NCBI GenBank assembly: GCA_030248225.1
Contig: JASANE010007305.1
Coordinates: forward strand, 1-64,000
Source of the DNA: Trileptium ribeirensis
Taxonomy: Eukaryota > Nematoda > Enoplea > Enoplida > Thoracostomopsidae
Length of the DNA: 64,000 bases
Direction: 5' to 3'
Position numbers and translations under genes: made by a program. Numbering within the stretch: the stretch's first letter is position 1; each line of letters begins with the position of its first letter. Shown here one piece after another: positions 46,965 to 58,350 of this stretch. The notes beneath the pieces were generated by a model, which was not told the DNA's origin, did not search any database, and saw only the letters and a list, made by a program, of their open reading frames with translations.

Positions 46965-48050
46965 GATTACAGAAAGTAGTGAAGCATAGGTACACTTACG
47001 CCTATTGCGTGCACAGACAATCAGCTCTCGCTAGCATACGTCGATATGCTATATATATGTAGATATCATACAATACCGCACAAGTTAGAACAAAACTAAC
47101 ACCGGCAATAAGTTTCCCATGCCCGAAAATCCCCAAGTGCAAGCTACCAGCCTCCCAGGACGTCACAATTAAAATTAGGAATTTTGGGTCGACAACCATG
47201 GGAGAGCCATACCCTTGTTTATACCCATGGAACAATGGGTCGCAGAGCAATAGCAACACCGGCAATGAGTTTCCTACGCCAGGATACTCCCAAGTAAAAC
47301 TTTTCAGCCACCATGCACAAGAACAAATTTTTGACTTTTGGGTCGAGGAACCACGAGGGTGCCATACCTCATGAGCATAGGCATTTATCATCATTTTACT
47401 ATGAAATAATACCAACCAGAAATAAAATTCGAGAGTTAAGATAAAAATAACCTTGCTTCCGTGAAGGGTACTAAAATAAGATAAAAACCTTCAGTTTGCC
47501 CTCTGACCCTGAAACGTGGAGGCGCCATAACCTCGTACCCATGGAACCATGGGTCGTACAGCAAAACAAACACCGATAATGAGTTTCGCATGCCTGAAAA
47601 CCCCGAAGTAACACTTTTCAGCTGCCCAGGACGTCAGAATAAATTTTTGAATTTTGGGTCGATGAACCACGAGGGTGTCATAACTCAAAACCCTAATTCC
47701 AGAACCGTAGCCTTAATCGGAAAACAAAAAAGATGCATCGGCATTTATCATTTTACTATGAAATGAAACCAACAATAGAAAAAAGCTCGAAAGTCTAGAT
47801 GAAAATAACCTTGCTTCCGTGAAGGTTACTAAAATGGGATAAAAAACATTTTGACCCCTGACCCTGGAACCAGGCCCCAAATCATAAAAAAGGCTCGGGA
47901 TGTACACGATAAATCATTTTAGAGCCGTTCGAATGATCCCAAGATCATACAAATTGGTTAAGTCGTTCTGGAGTTATGGCCGATCACAAGCACACACAGA
48001 CGGAATTTAAAAGCTTTCGCCCCTGCAACAATCTCCACTACGTACGTTCT
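46965..48050 (+). repeat. Interspersed repeat family 5, copy 2
   Basis: Same order of blocks as 26790-27530 but longer, because the units with GGTCGAGGAACC, CCATGGGTCG and CAGGACGTCA are repeated about three times with variation. It ends with GGCCGATCACAAGCACACAC, CAATCTCCACTACGTACG. Confidence 0.75.
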
Positions 48051-48154
48051 GAAAATTTATTGCAAAGCGTTCCTCAGATAACTATGAGCTTAACATTGGG
48101 GAAAAGCGATAAAAATTACAAAACGTTCATTACTTCAAATTCAACATTATACAG

Positions 48155-48495
48155 TTGGCCTGTCCACAGCCTTCCGAATAGTGGGGGAACTTCTCAAAGC
48201 TCCATGTTCATTGCCGGGAGATATTTCAAAGTGGGGAGACGGAATAGATTTTGTTTAAAAATGCTATTGCTGGTTTGCACGATTTCAAAAAATAGATCAA
48301 CGATTTACCATTACAAATAGTGGTAATAGTGTTTAAAAAACATTTTACATATATACAGAAAAAATAAATTCATATGGATGCCAAATTTAATGGGGGTTTC
48401 TGCCGATTGAAGGGACGGAAATGGGCAAAATCTCACGAGCTTGGTGGATTTGAAAAAATGGGTTCCCGCCATCCGGGCCCCCTGTTACAGGCTCG
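48155..48495. mobile_element. MITE with GGCCTGTCCACAG terminus, second copy
   Basis: Left TTGGCCTGTCCACAGCC; right, inverted, CGAGCCTGTAACAG. The interior aligns with 43705-44085 (CCATGTTCATT, GGAGATATTTCAAAGTGGGG, AATAGTGGTAAT, AATCTCACGA). The target duplication is not clear, and the right terminus is mutated. Confidence 0.8.
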
Positions 48496-48813
48496 TATAA
48501 TTGTTTGGAAAAGTTCAGAACTAAAGCACGACACTACTCGTACTACATGAAGCATCGATATAACAATATATGGTATAACAATATTGCGCAAATCTGCTAT
48601 CCGGTTACATAAGTAATGTTTCAAAAACCAAAATTAAGATGTTTTTCAAAAGACCCTTCGGGGGCGAGCAGATTCCTTCACGTGGGTGGTGCCCATGTTT
48701 CTACTAAACGTCTGCTACGTCAATGACTTCGATAACCAGTGACTGAAACACGTTCGTTGTTTCTCACAGCATAATTCTACTTTAATACGCGTATTTTTGA
48801 TCTGTACGTTATT

Positions 48814-50121
48814 TTATACATTGATCTCCTTCCGTTTTAATTTCTTCTTCTTCTTCTCAAAGCCGCGATCTATTGAGTATTGACCATAGGCCACGCCAGA
48901 TTTGAGTCTAGCGCATGCGCGGAGAAAGCGGATAACATTGGCTGGCTTATCAAACAGCACTGTTTCAGACTTCACGGGTAGATCTAGGTGTCGAACACTG
49001 TCGCCAATGGGACAGTCCCACAGTGCATGGTTTAGGTCATCCATCTCGTGGTTGCAGACTGAGCATCTTGGGTTTGGTGCTTTCCGAATGTGATGTAGGT
49101 ACCAATTGAGGATTGGCGACTTTTCACCACATCTGAGCTGTGCCAAAATTCTCCGTTCCCGTCTTGACAGGTTGACTTCTTTATCTCTGTTGGGTGGAGG
49201 TCGGATGCCGGCTCTCATCAGTTCGGCTGCCAACTTGTTTCGGTGTATGCGTTTGATGGTAGTTTTAGCCGTCTCGAAGTCGATTGGGGCATCTGATTGA
49301 TCCATTCTGTTCCCTTCTCCAGCAAGTTTGTCGGCTTCTTCGTTGCCTTCTATGCCAGCATGGCCAGGGATCCATTGGACAATAACTTTCTTGACCCTAT
49401 TGCACACTTCTGACATTGAAGTCCAGAGATTCTCGAAACTCTTGGTTTTTATTGAGATGATTCCTCCATTGAGGTTCATGACTAGAAATTGCGAGTCGGT
49501 CAAGATCCATATGACATCCGTGGTTTGCAGTGGCAGGCTTCTCAGTTCGTACAGTCCCTTTGTCATTGCAGTTTGCTCGGCGTTGTAGCTGGACGTAAAC
49601 CGGCCTGCCGGAAAGCTAAGCCTAATCTCACGGTCCTCCATTTTGATGTAGATACCGGCGCCTCCATTTTCGGATGATTCAATTGCTGATCCATCGGTAA
49701 ACATTGTAATGGTAGGCGGATCTAAGATACTCAGCGTCGCTTCTGCAGCTTGCTTTCTGGTTTCAGGAGTGTCTGTTTTGCGCGCCTCAATCGCTAGTTG
49801 ACAATTTGTTTCAAGGTTACTCGGTCTTCTCCATGGGCATATGTTTGGCAGCACGAGTTCTTCTCTTGGCAGTGATTCTAGACCTGTATCGGTTGCGATT
49901 GCTTTGCCCGTTTCACGCCACGATCGTACTGATTTCAGCCTTTCATTTATAGAGCTTTCTGCTGCGGTACGCAAGGGGTTCGACAGTGGCAGTCTTTTAG
50001 CTTTTTCGTATGCAGTGGTGGCTGATAGCCTTCCGGTCTCGAAGCGGGACAAGGCCAGCCTCATTGAGCGTCTTCTTCTCACTTGAACCTGCACACGGTC
50101 CAGCTCCCGTTTTAATTTTCA
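48814..50121 (-). CDS. Non-LTR retrotransposon C-terminal fragment: RNase H and zinc knuckle
   Basis: An open minus-strand frame of about 435 codons runs from a stop at 50119 to TAA at 48814. There is no ATG at its head; the first candidate codon is GTG at 50094. Counting from that codon, RNase H residues are D134 (FTDGSA), E173 (YNAEQTA), D200 (ILTDSQ), H245 and D255 (IPGHAGIEGNEEADKLA), all catalytic positions kept. A CCHC knuckle follows: C344, C347, H356, C361. A Lys-rich tail ends the protein. Elements of the R1/Jockey/LOA/Ingi kind carry RNase H after RT; here endonuclease and RT are missing, so it is a 5'-truncated copy. It removes RNA from RNA-DNA hybrids in such elements. It is about 2.2 kb upstream of the TRIM start, on the same strand. 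Confidence 0.88.
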
Positions 50122-50559
50122 TCGGCGAGATAAAATACGTATACCTCTAGAATTTACCCGCTGCTTGTGACATTTTTGCAAAAACAGTTTCAAGACATAA
50201 CATTCGTATTGCTTGTTCATCTAAAGTTTTCCCGACAGCGGTGTAAAGACTGTTTTATCTTGTTTTATTTCGGACCCACGTCGTAAACAATTTTCCCACA
50301 GTAACGTTTTACACCCCTGTACTATTTGCTACCGTTCTGCTCACAGTGCTTCAATCGGTTGTACAAATGTGGCCTCTGGTGTCACTATGCATATCATGAA
50401 GCGAATTCAATAAAACATTGAAAATGTAACGTTTGTACTGATGAAGAACGCGTTAACGTAAACTTGCCGTATGGATGTGGTCCAGACCAAATGACGTAAT
50501 GCAAATAACGGTGTTGGTAAAATAGTCGAGAGCAGTCTAGCGAAACACGTCGTTCGTCG
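50122..50559. other. No gene recognised
   Basis: AT-rich sequence upstream of the RNase H fragment. RT sequence would be expected here if the element were complete, but none is visible. Confidence 0.45.
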
Positions 50560-50800
50560 TTTCTGTTGTCGCTATTAGCCCCCATCTAATTCGAGTTCGT
50601 ATTATTGCTGAACATTTGAGCTATAGTATTGTTGGTGTATATGCCCCTGACTTTTCGTCTGACGCGGATAAAGATCAATTTTATAATGATTTTAATGAAA
50701 CGCTGTCGAACATTCTAGATCTGATTTTCTAATTGTTGCGGGTTATTTCAATGCGCAGCTAGGCCCCAGAAATACGAAAACTACAGTAAACGATATCGTA
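50560..50800 (+). pseudogene. Non-LTR endonuclease relic
   Basis: Reads VRIIAEHLSYSIVGVYAP then DFSSDADKDQFYNDFNETLS, then after a one-base frameshift SDFLIVAGYFNAQLGPR. This matches the APE endonuclease phrases VYAP and LIVxGDFNAxxG, with the catalytic Asp of GDFN replaced by Tyr. Short and dead. It is on the opposite strand to the RNase H fragment, so it comes from another element. Confidence 0.72.
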
Positions 50801-51447
50801 TAAAAAACAACTAAGTTAACGAATGTCAATTGCCAACTGAATGCCTAGACCAATACAATCAGAATGAACCATGTGCGCGAAACCTTTCGCGAATAAATTT
50901 AAAATATCAATAATATATTTATCATAAATTCAAATAATAAATCCATTTACAGATTTCAATAACAAGTTATGAGCAAATAACAAGATAATAATGTTATATA
51001 CTAAGTATTTACGGGTTAATATGGTTAAAGATTATATAATTACTACTAACCAATACGGTATTATTATTGGTATTATTATTATTACTTAGGATAAGTTTAC
51101 AAAAAGTTTTCAGAGCAGGAAACTAAGGAAAAATTAAATTTTGAAGAGGAGATCTGAAAATAGGGCAGGGAGTAGATATGATTTTGTTAAAATTTAAGAA
51201 AAAAAGCAATTTTATTGAGAAATGAAAAAGAATTCAATTTTGAGTAAGGAAATTTGAATGTAGATGGGAATTTTGTAAATTTATATTAACAAAATTATGA
51301 AATTTTAAGAATTTTGAAATTTAGAATTTTATGAAGGTTAGGTTAATAAAGTAAAAAGAACTAAGTATTGCTAAGTGAAACTAATAAGAAGTAACTCATA
51401 TTATTAAAACTAAAAATATTATTAAAAAATAACTAAAGTGCAGTATA
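50801..51447. other. AT-rich, no gene
   Basis: Long A/T runs and TTATTATTGG-type microsatellite sequence near 51060. No supported frame. Confidence 0.5.
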
Positions 51448-51764
51448 GCACCTGGGCTCTCCAAATCGCGGGGTTGGGGAGCCCCTTGCATTTTTCGGTG
51501 CCCCGCAGTTCATAAAAAATTGGCCAAAATTTGTACTAAAGTTCCGTCCTGTAGCCAAAAATTTCTCAAATTTTATCAAAATTTGCTTCAAAATCGCTTA
51601 TTCTCTCCATGATAAACGTTTTGGCAGTGTTTCTGACGCGATTTTTAACCGTTTTTTCTTGGCACAATGCCCCCTGGCAAAATCGGGCTCGCCCGGTTCG
51701 GAACCAGGGGCCCCACTGGTTCATGCCCCTGGGAAAATTTTCCGCGAATGGAGAGCCCGAGCAC
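51448..51764. mobile_element. Probable MITE, 317 bp
   Basis: Inverted ends GCACCTGGGCTCTCCAAATC and, from the right, GTGCTCGGGCTCTCCATTCG. The interior is GC-rich against an AT-rich background and contains GGGGAGCCCCTTG and CAGGGGCCCCACTGG. No clean target duplication could be fixed. It has no coding capacity. Confidence 0.7.
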
Positions 51765-51952
51765 TATGTATCTCAACTAAAGAACTGCAAAACCATAAGA
51801 CGCCACTTAACTTTTATATATAATACCCAATATTGAGGCACTCCGAACCGGCGTAGAAACGCTTATATACTCTTTTTCAAAAGACGATATGATATACCTA
51901 TTTGAAACAAATAAAAATACACTAGTTTTAATCTCACATCAAAACACGACTT

Positions 51953-52310
51953 TATATTAGAATAAAATATATGTGGTAAAATTTAGGAAGTCTGAAGAAA
52001 ATAGGTAGTCCAAAAAGGGTAATAAATTAGGTAGGGTTGTATATATTAGAATAAAATATATGTGGTAAAACTTAGGAAGTCTGAAGAAAATAGGTAGTCC
52101 AAAAAGGGTAATAAATTAGGTAGGGTTGTATATATTAGAATAAAATATATGTGGTAAAACTTAGGAAGTCTGAAGAAAATAGGTAGTCCAAAAAGGGTAA
52201 TAAATTAGGTAGGGTTGTATATATTAGAATAATTTATGTGGTAAAACTTAGGAAGTCTGAAGAAAATAGGTAGTGCAAAAAGGGAAATAAATTAGGTAGG
52301 ATTGTATATT
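51953..52310 (+). repeat. Minisatellite, 89-bp unit, four copies
   Basis: Units start at 51953, 52042, 52131 and 52220 with TATATTAGAATAAAATATAT and contain GTGGTAAAACTTAGGAAGTC and AAATAGGTAGTCC. The first three differ by one or so bases; the fourth has a small deletion and more changes, as expected at an array edge. Confidence 0.95.
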
Positions 52311-52851
52311 TTTAAGAGTAAAAAGCAATTTAAAGAAAAAGCTTGAAAGAGAAAGTTTGAGAAAGATGGTAGCATTTTGAAAAGATTTATATTTGGGAAA
52401 ATTTGACATTTTAGAAAATTTTGAAGGAAAAGTAAATTATAGGAAAATGAAGATGAATTTAGTATTAACAAGGTGGATTAAAATTTAGTTTGAGAAATAA
52501 AAGTAGTTTTGAATAAAAATTTATTAGTTTTTGTGTAAATAAATGTGTTCAAAACGAGATTAATTTATATTATATATAATATAAATTCATAGGTGTGTCG
52601 AAGCTGGGGCTAGCATCTCTAAAGTCCTCTTAGGTTTAAAAAATTACGTTAAAAATTTATAAGCTAGTTATACAGATATATATACGAATATATTTTATGT
52701 ACCACCCCAGACATTCATGCCCTCACCAGGCAGAGTCGCGACACTGGCACAAAGACGGTAGGAACGTTATAAATTTGTGCCAACCCTGACACGGCGCACA
52801 TGTCCGTTTTTAACAAAACATGCAGCATTTATATACGTTGATAAATCCACA
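52311..52851. other. AT-rich, no gene
   Basis: No supported frame or repeat boundary up to the target duplication of the next element. Confidence 0.5.
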
Positions 52852-53982
52852 GATATGCGGGCCCAATCCCAGTTGGGGGGGAAAATTATTTTACGCTTGC
52901 TATAGCACCCATCTTTTGGAAACTATGCCCCCATAGTCTCTGTACCCCCAATCATCTCTCACCCCCAAAAGAGATCACTTCGTGATCAGGTTCGCCCCTT
53001 TTGGAAACATAAACCTTGATGTTGAACTCATTATTCTATGATTTAGGATGGGTTGCTTTTTGGCTTTTGGAGGCTTTTTTTCAAACTTAAGCCGCCTTCG
53101 CTTCGCTCAAAAATTCTACCCCCTTAATCCCCCCATGGGTAAAAAACGTCCGCTCTTTCGATTTAGAATGGTTTTGAGGCTCTAGGGTCAAAGGGTAAGT
53201 CCCCAGGGTACCCCTAAAAAGGGGTTTTTCAAAAAATGAACATTTTAAAAAGTGACGATTTTTAGAAAATTGACTATAACTTTTGAAAGGAGTGATGGAT
53301 TTGGATGAGGTCTTCACCATACAATGTGGAATTTAATAGGCTTTCATATGATAACAAAAAATCGTTATAAAGTTTAGTGATGGGGAAGTTGGGGCAATGT
53401 GGGTAAGTGATGCAGGGTAATTCCGTAATTATGGAAAAAAATGAAAAAAATTTTTTCGTAATAACATGGACATATTATATACCGTTAGACGCGGAATGAC
53501 GAGAGGAGTTGAATGGAGGCAATTTCGTTGCAAAATTTTGATATTGTAAGAAATTATGGGCAAATACGTGAATTTATAAAAAATGAAATTTGAGAAATTT
53601 GCTTTGTGGGAGTAACAGCTTAGTGCGGGGGGTTCGGGGGGCGGCAGCCCCCCGACTTAGGCTTAGGCTCAGTCTTAGGCTTAGGCTTAGGCTTAGGGTT
53701 TAGTAAAGTACTGTACCGGCAAACGCAGGCGAGGAGGCTTAAGGTTTAGTCTAAGACGGCTTAGTCGTAAACGGAAAAAACTGTGAAAATGAACTGCAAG
53801 GCGGAGCTAGGGCCGACAATTGTCTGCCGTCCCTGATATGTGAAGAACGACAAGTCGGAGAGGTCTGCCAATGGCACCAATCGACTCAGGAGGGCGGATT
53901 TAGTATAAAAGATGTCATTTCAGAAAAATTCCATGGTTGGTTGAATTACTCCCCCCCCCAACTGGGATTGCGCCGATATGCG
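52852..53982. mobile_element. DNA transposon derivative with 8-bp TSD GATATGCG
   Basis: The element is 52860-53974. Termini are GGCCCAATCCCAGTTGGGGG and, inverted from the right, GGCGCAATCCCAGTTGGGGG (one mismatch in 20). GATATGCG lies exactly at 52852-52859 and again at 53975-53982. The 8-bp duplication fits hAT-type transposition. No transposase. Inside are CGCTTCGCTC motifs, a CCCC-rich left part and a TTAGGC hexamer stretch. Confidence 0.92.
53654..53702 (+). repeat. Degenerate TTAGGC hexamer array
   Basis: About seven units of TTAGGC, two of them altered, within the transposon derivative. TTAGGC is the nematode-type telomere repeat, but the array is short, imperfect and internal to a mobile element. 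Confidence 0.8.
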
Positions 53983-54437
53983 ACAAAAACAAAAACGGCA
54001 TTGTACAGCACAGAATTCCAAAAATTCAAAGCATTTGGTTATTTTACCTATTCAATTTAGACACAATCTTCATGTTTTACCGACGCTTTGGACGTAAATT
54101 TCAGAACATTTGCAAAAATGATATATTTTTCAGCATATCTAACGTAATAAAAGCAAGTGCAAGGAATACACATCAAAATAAAACATCACTAAATAGAGCG
54201 CGAAAACGCTGCCTACAACTCAAACTCGATTCAAATGTGGCGTGCATTATCTACTTAAATGAGAAGACACACTTGATAACATTTTTTCTCATTTTACCAC
54301 CATTTCACTTTATTACGTATGTTGTTATAAGATGGCAATACGTGGTGGGAATATATACGAATAATTATATGTCGTGAAAAGAATATGCAGTGTTATATTG
54401 TTTTCTTTTCTTGGGGATAGGGATTGGATGGGAATTT

Positions 54438-56395
54438 TTCCTTATGTCGGCTATCGATATTAAAAGGGGACGGGATTCGTCACCAAAGGATTGTGCGGTC
54501 CGAGGTGTGGCCAGCAGAATGCCGGTGGGGCGCGATCCCTTCTTTGCGTGATCAGTATTTATGCCTTACCTTTTGCGTTGCGGCGTGTACCTTGCTCGGC
54601 TCGATCACTCTGGTTCAGATACTCGAACACTAAACGCGTAGTTAACAAGGTTTATTACAGAACCAGACAAAATATTACGGCACAATATTGAGCTAATATC
54701 ACCCGTTGTTGCGACACGATATTTGAGTATCGAGTAATCAGAGTCCTTGCTCTTAGCATTTAGCTCTCACAATCCTCACACCAATGTTCCCTGATCACTG
54801 AATTTTGATACCGGTTCGTACACACCTATTAGATTCTTGCACACTATTCGGACACTAAGCGACCTAGGCACGTATTTAAGGCTACTAGCGTTATCGATAG
54901 GTTAAGTGCTATTTTTACACCTCTTCTGAGGTTGGTGCGACCGCCTCAGGATGGCTGACGATGCACGTTTATCTGATTACCTCTCCTAGGTTCCTAGAAT
55001 TACACTAATGCGATCCTTATTTTGATGGTTGCGCTTTGAGTGACAACCGGTTACTTTTAAATTAGCTATTACGTTACTAGAGCTCTTGTGAGTTCATACA
55101 CCCGACCACCGGACCAATGGACGAATGTAGGGTTAATTGATTACCTTAACCTGAGACTTAGAATTACGCTAATAAGTGCCGGTTATATTATGTTTGTAGT
55201 CACCCCCGGATGAGCTGGTAGGCTACATATGATGAACTAAACAGTAGCGGTCCACTACCGAATAGTTTAAGTTTACTCAATGTATGCCCCCGGATAGCTG
55301 ACTATACTGGTATTTGGGTAAGAGAAACTCGAGATTTTTATCGTCCGAATCCACTCCCCTTACTCGCCCGGTCTTCTCAAGACTAGTATTACTTGTTTCG
55401 CCGACCCCGGATGAGATGCCAACTCACAAATAACACTACTAATTTATTCGCGACCCACCTCTACTCTCGCCCTGGTTACCGCTCACTCGACACTCGAGGC
55501 CAAAATTTGTAAATATTATTGGTACGGTGCCACTCTTAATACATCTTTATAGAAAGAACTTACGGTTTTAATTGGGAACTAATATAATTAAGATAGCTAA
55601 TAAATAAGGTTCTAAGTTATATACCTATGTGTGAAGTATTCTACCTAAAGCGCCTTCTGTGAGTTCTAGCACGCCACTTCACTAATTAATGTCCAGTATT
55701 ATGCTCTACTTCGTGCAAGCTGTGATAATACGTAACAAAAACCTGAGTATAGGCGTTTCCTTTAGCATAGAATGATGGTGGAGGCCGACTATATGTCTTC
55801 CTTTATAACCAAAACTGTTGAGGAATTCGAGTATAGGTCTTCTTTGTTCAGATATTCAGTCCGCCAAGCCTCGCAATCTCTCAATCAAGCTCTATCCAGG
55901 CCGTAATTCTTTGTGGGAACTTCAAATAAACAATAAAATTTTATAAAATTAGAAGCACAGAAAGCCTGTGCCGTTCTTCAATGTTCGCTAACAATAAAAC
56001 AATATTCTTATAAGCGCGTCCCGATTCCGGATATTCAACATAGGCTAGCGCTACCAGGCACTAACTAAGTAACCTTCAACAAAAAACCAACATTAAAAAT
56101 TAAATTAAACTAAATATGTATTCATCTCAATCCGGAAGTCATACAACCGCTCTGTTGACGCTCAAAAGCAAGAGTGAAAAAAATTAAAACTAGAACTTAA
56201 ATGTTAGCTAAGCTTAAGAACTAAAGCAAAATTATGCAAATTAGGTTAGCTTAAGATATGATTTTAAGGAAAATAAAATTTTAAGAACTAAAACTGAGAA
56301 TGAACATTTTAGGGACCATTAAATAAGTAAAACAGTGAAAACCCAAATTTTAAAGGTTTGGAACCCACCTAGCCTAGAAAACCCCTGACATGCAG
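54438..56395 (+). repeat. Large tandem repeat, unit 1 (about 2 kb)
   Basis: Begins TTTCCTTATGTCGGCTATCG, ATTAAAAGGGGACGGGATTC, GTGGCCAGCAGAATGCCGGT. Further blocks are a TTTATTAC/AGAACC segment, TCACCCCCGGATGAGCTGG, GACCCACCTCTACTCTCGCC, and an A-rich right third. All recur in order in unit 2. No coding frame of note. Could be a satellite-like tandem repeat or the LTRs of an otherwise lost element. Confidence 0.85.
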
Positions 56396-58350
56396 TTTCC
56401 TTATGTCGGATATCGGAATTAAAAAGGGGACGGCATTCGTCACCGAGAGATTGTGCGGTTCGAGACGTGGCCAGTAGAATGCCGGTAGGACGCTGGGTAT
56501 GGCGCGCGTGTTTCTTTTCGTGAGCGGTACTAGTGTGTTATATTTTGCGTTGCAGCGTGATCTTGCTCGGCTCTACGTGTTCGAGTTCCAGATAGTGTGG
56601 CAACAAACACGGCTATAGAAGGTTTATTGCAACGCACAATAAAATATTAGAATATTGTTATTAAGCACGTAGATCACTTGCGGCGCTACTTGGGTAACCG
56701 TAGTAGAATAACGTACTCTTCTCAGCACCCGTTCAAAAAGCCTCTACACTATTCTATGGTACCGTACTTTTGCTCGTACAAGCTTCGCACTAGTTTTTCA
56801 ATAACGACTGATCGAGCTCACGCAATCAAATCGGCGGTACCATATTGTTTTCAGCTCAGACTCGTACTCCACCGGACTCAACTGCACAGTCTGACTTCTA
56901 CTGTAGCACAGTCTGACACTGTATTTGCACCGTCTGACGTTTCACTTTCAATATGTACTTCGGCCACTGATTTCTGTGCATGACGGCCCCAATCCAGTAT
57001 TTTAGGCTTTAAATTTATTTAAAGCTAACAGGGTATTGGCCTAGTCCTTAACCCTAAGTTATCACAACTATTGCTTGACGGTTATGCTTGAGCGAAAGTG
57101 ATTAGAACTTAGGTAATTTTTACTTTATTAAAGCCCTTGTGGGTTGACACAATGACGCCGTACGGTAGCCAGTGTGCGATTATCTGAGTACCTCAACCTA
57201 AGCCTTAGGATTACACTAGTAGTGCCAGTTATGTTACACAGGCCGACGCCGGACGGTAGCCAACCACGTTATTAAAACTGTATAGTACCGTTTTCGACTG
57301 CTATGCAGTTGAAGTTCGTTCACTCCTGGCCTTGACTGCCTGGTCTCAGGATGGTTTTAGGTTAGGGATTTCTCGAGGTGGTTGTTCGAATCCTCACCCC
57401 TTACTCAACCGGTCTACTCAAGAACAGTACGCCCCACGACGATGACGCCGGACGGTAGCCACCGATGTGTTAGCACTACTAATTTATTCGAGACCCACCT
57501 GCACTCTCGCCCTGGCCACCACTCACTCAACACAGAAAACGAATGTTGAGATATTACTAATACTATTACTATTATTAAGATATTACTAAGTCCAGTGTGA
57601 TACTATTAACCTATCACTCCTAGTAACCCTTATTGCCACTGTTCACAGTTTTTCTTGGGAAAAATAATATTATTAAGTAAATAATAGCTGGTTAAAGGTA
57701 TATACTTATTTGTATCGTCAATCGCAGCCATCCTATACATTCACACCTTTTTTCACTCTACACCATCAAATTCAAGCCACTGCTCCGCGTATTCTTTACA
57801 CCCTAAAAATAAAGGCAGCTACGTACAAAGCTACTAAAAAGGAAAACCGAGTATATGGGTTTCCTGATCTTAGACTCGCTCGTCCACTGGGCTAAGAGCC
57901 GAGTATAAGCACCTTTCCAGTAGGACTGTAATAAAAGATGTCCAAAACGCCAGTTAGATGGCGTTATCAACCTCTCTGTACTCCTCAGTAACTCTCACGT
58001 GGATGACTAAAACCATTAAAATCAATAGAACCCGAAAGCTGACATGACGATATTAGCTAAGTAACTCTTAACATAAAACAAGCAAAACAATTAAAATTCT
58101 GTTCTTGAGTCCTTCCCTGGAAAAACAACCCAACGGTAAAAAATCTCGAACAAGACTGAAACTAAAAGAAAATTAAGCCAAACTTAGACATAGCTAATAG
58201 GAAAAACAAATCATTGTGCAAATTAGGTAGGAAAACAAATAAAATTTTATAATTTTAGAAAAATTGGGGCACCATATAAGTTATTTAATGAAAAATTAGA
58301 AAATATTAGAAAAATGGGATTTTAGCCCCGAGACCCCTTGTTAGCCTACT
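56396..58350 (+). repeat. Large tandem repeat, unit 2 (about 2 kb)
   Basis: Begins TTTCCTTATGTCGGATATCG and follows unit 1 at an offset of about 1.96-2.05 kb. It contains three short internal repeats of GACGCCGGACGGTAGCCA (about 57150, 57243 and 57445), where unit 1 has CCCCGGATGAG-type versions. Two frames of 61 and 101 codons have no domains. Confidence 0.85.

Noticed and set aside
48902..50086. Several plus-strand ORFs opposite the RNase H fragment
   Set aside because: Antisense shadows of a frame that has all RNase H catalytic residues.
51953..52310. A CRISPR array
   Set aside because: The whole 89-bp unit repeats without variable spacers, and the context is eukaryotic.
53654..53702. 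A true telomere or chromosome end
   Set aside because: Only about seven imperfect hexamers, inside a mobile element with sequence on both sides.
53937..54377. 146-codon plus-strand ORF
   Set aside because: It begins inside the terminus of the 52860-53974 transposon derivative and crosses its target duplication, with a non-ATG start and no domain.
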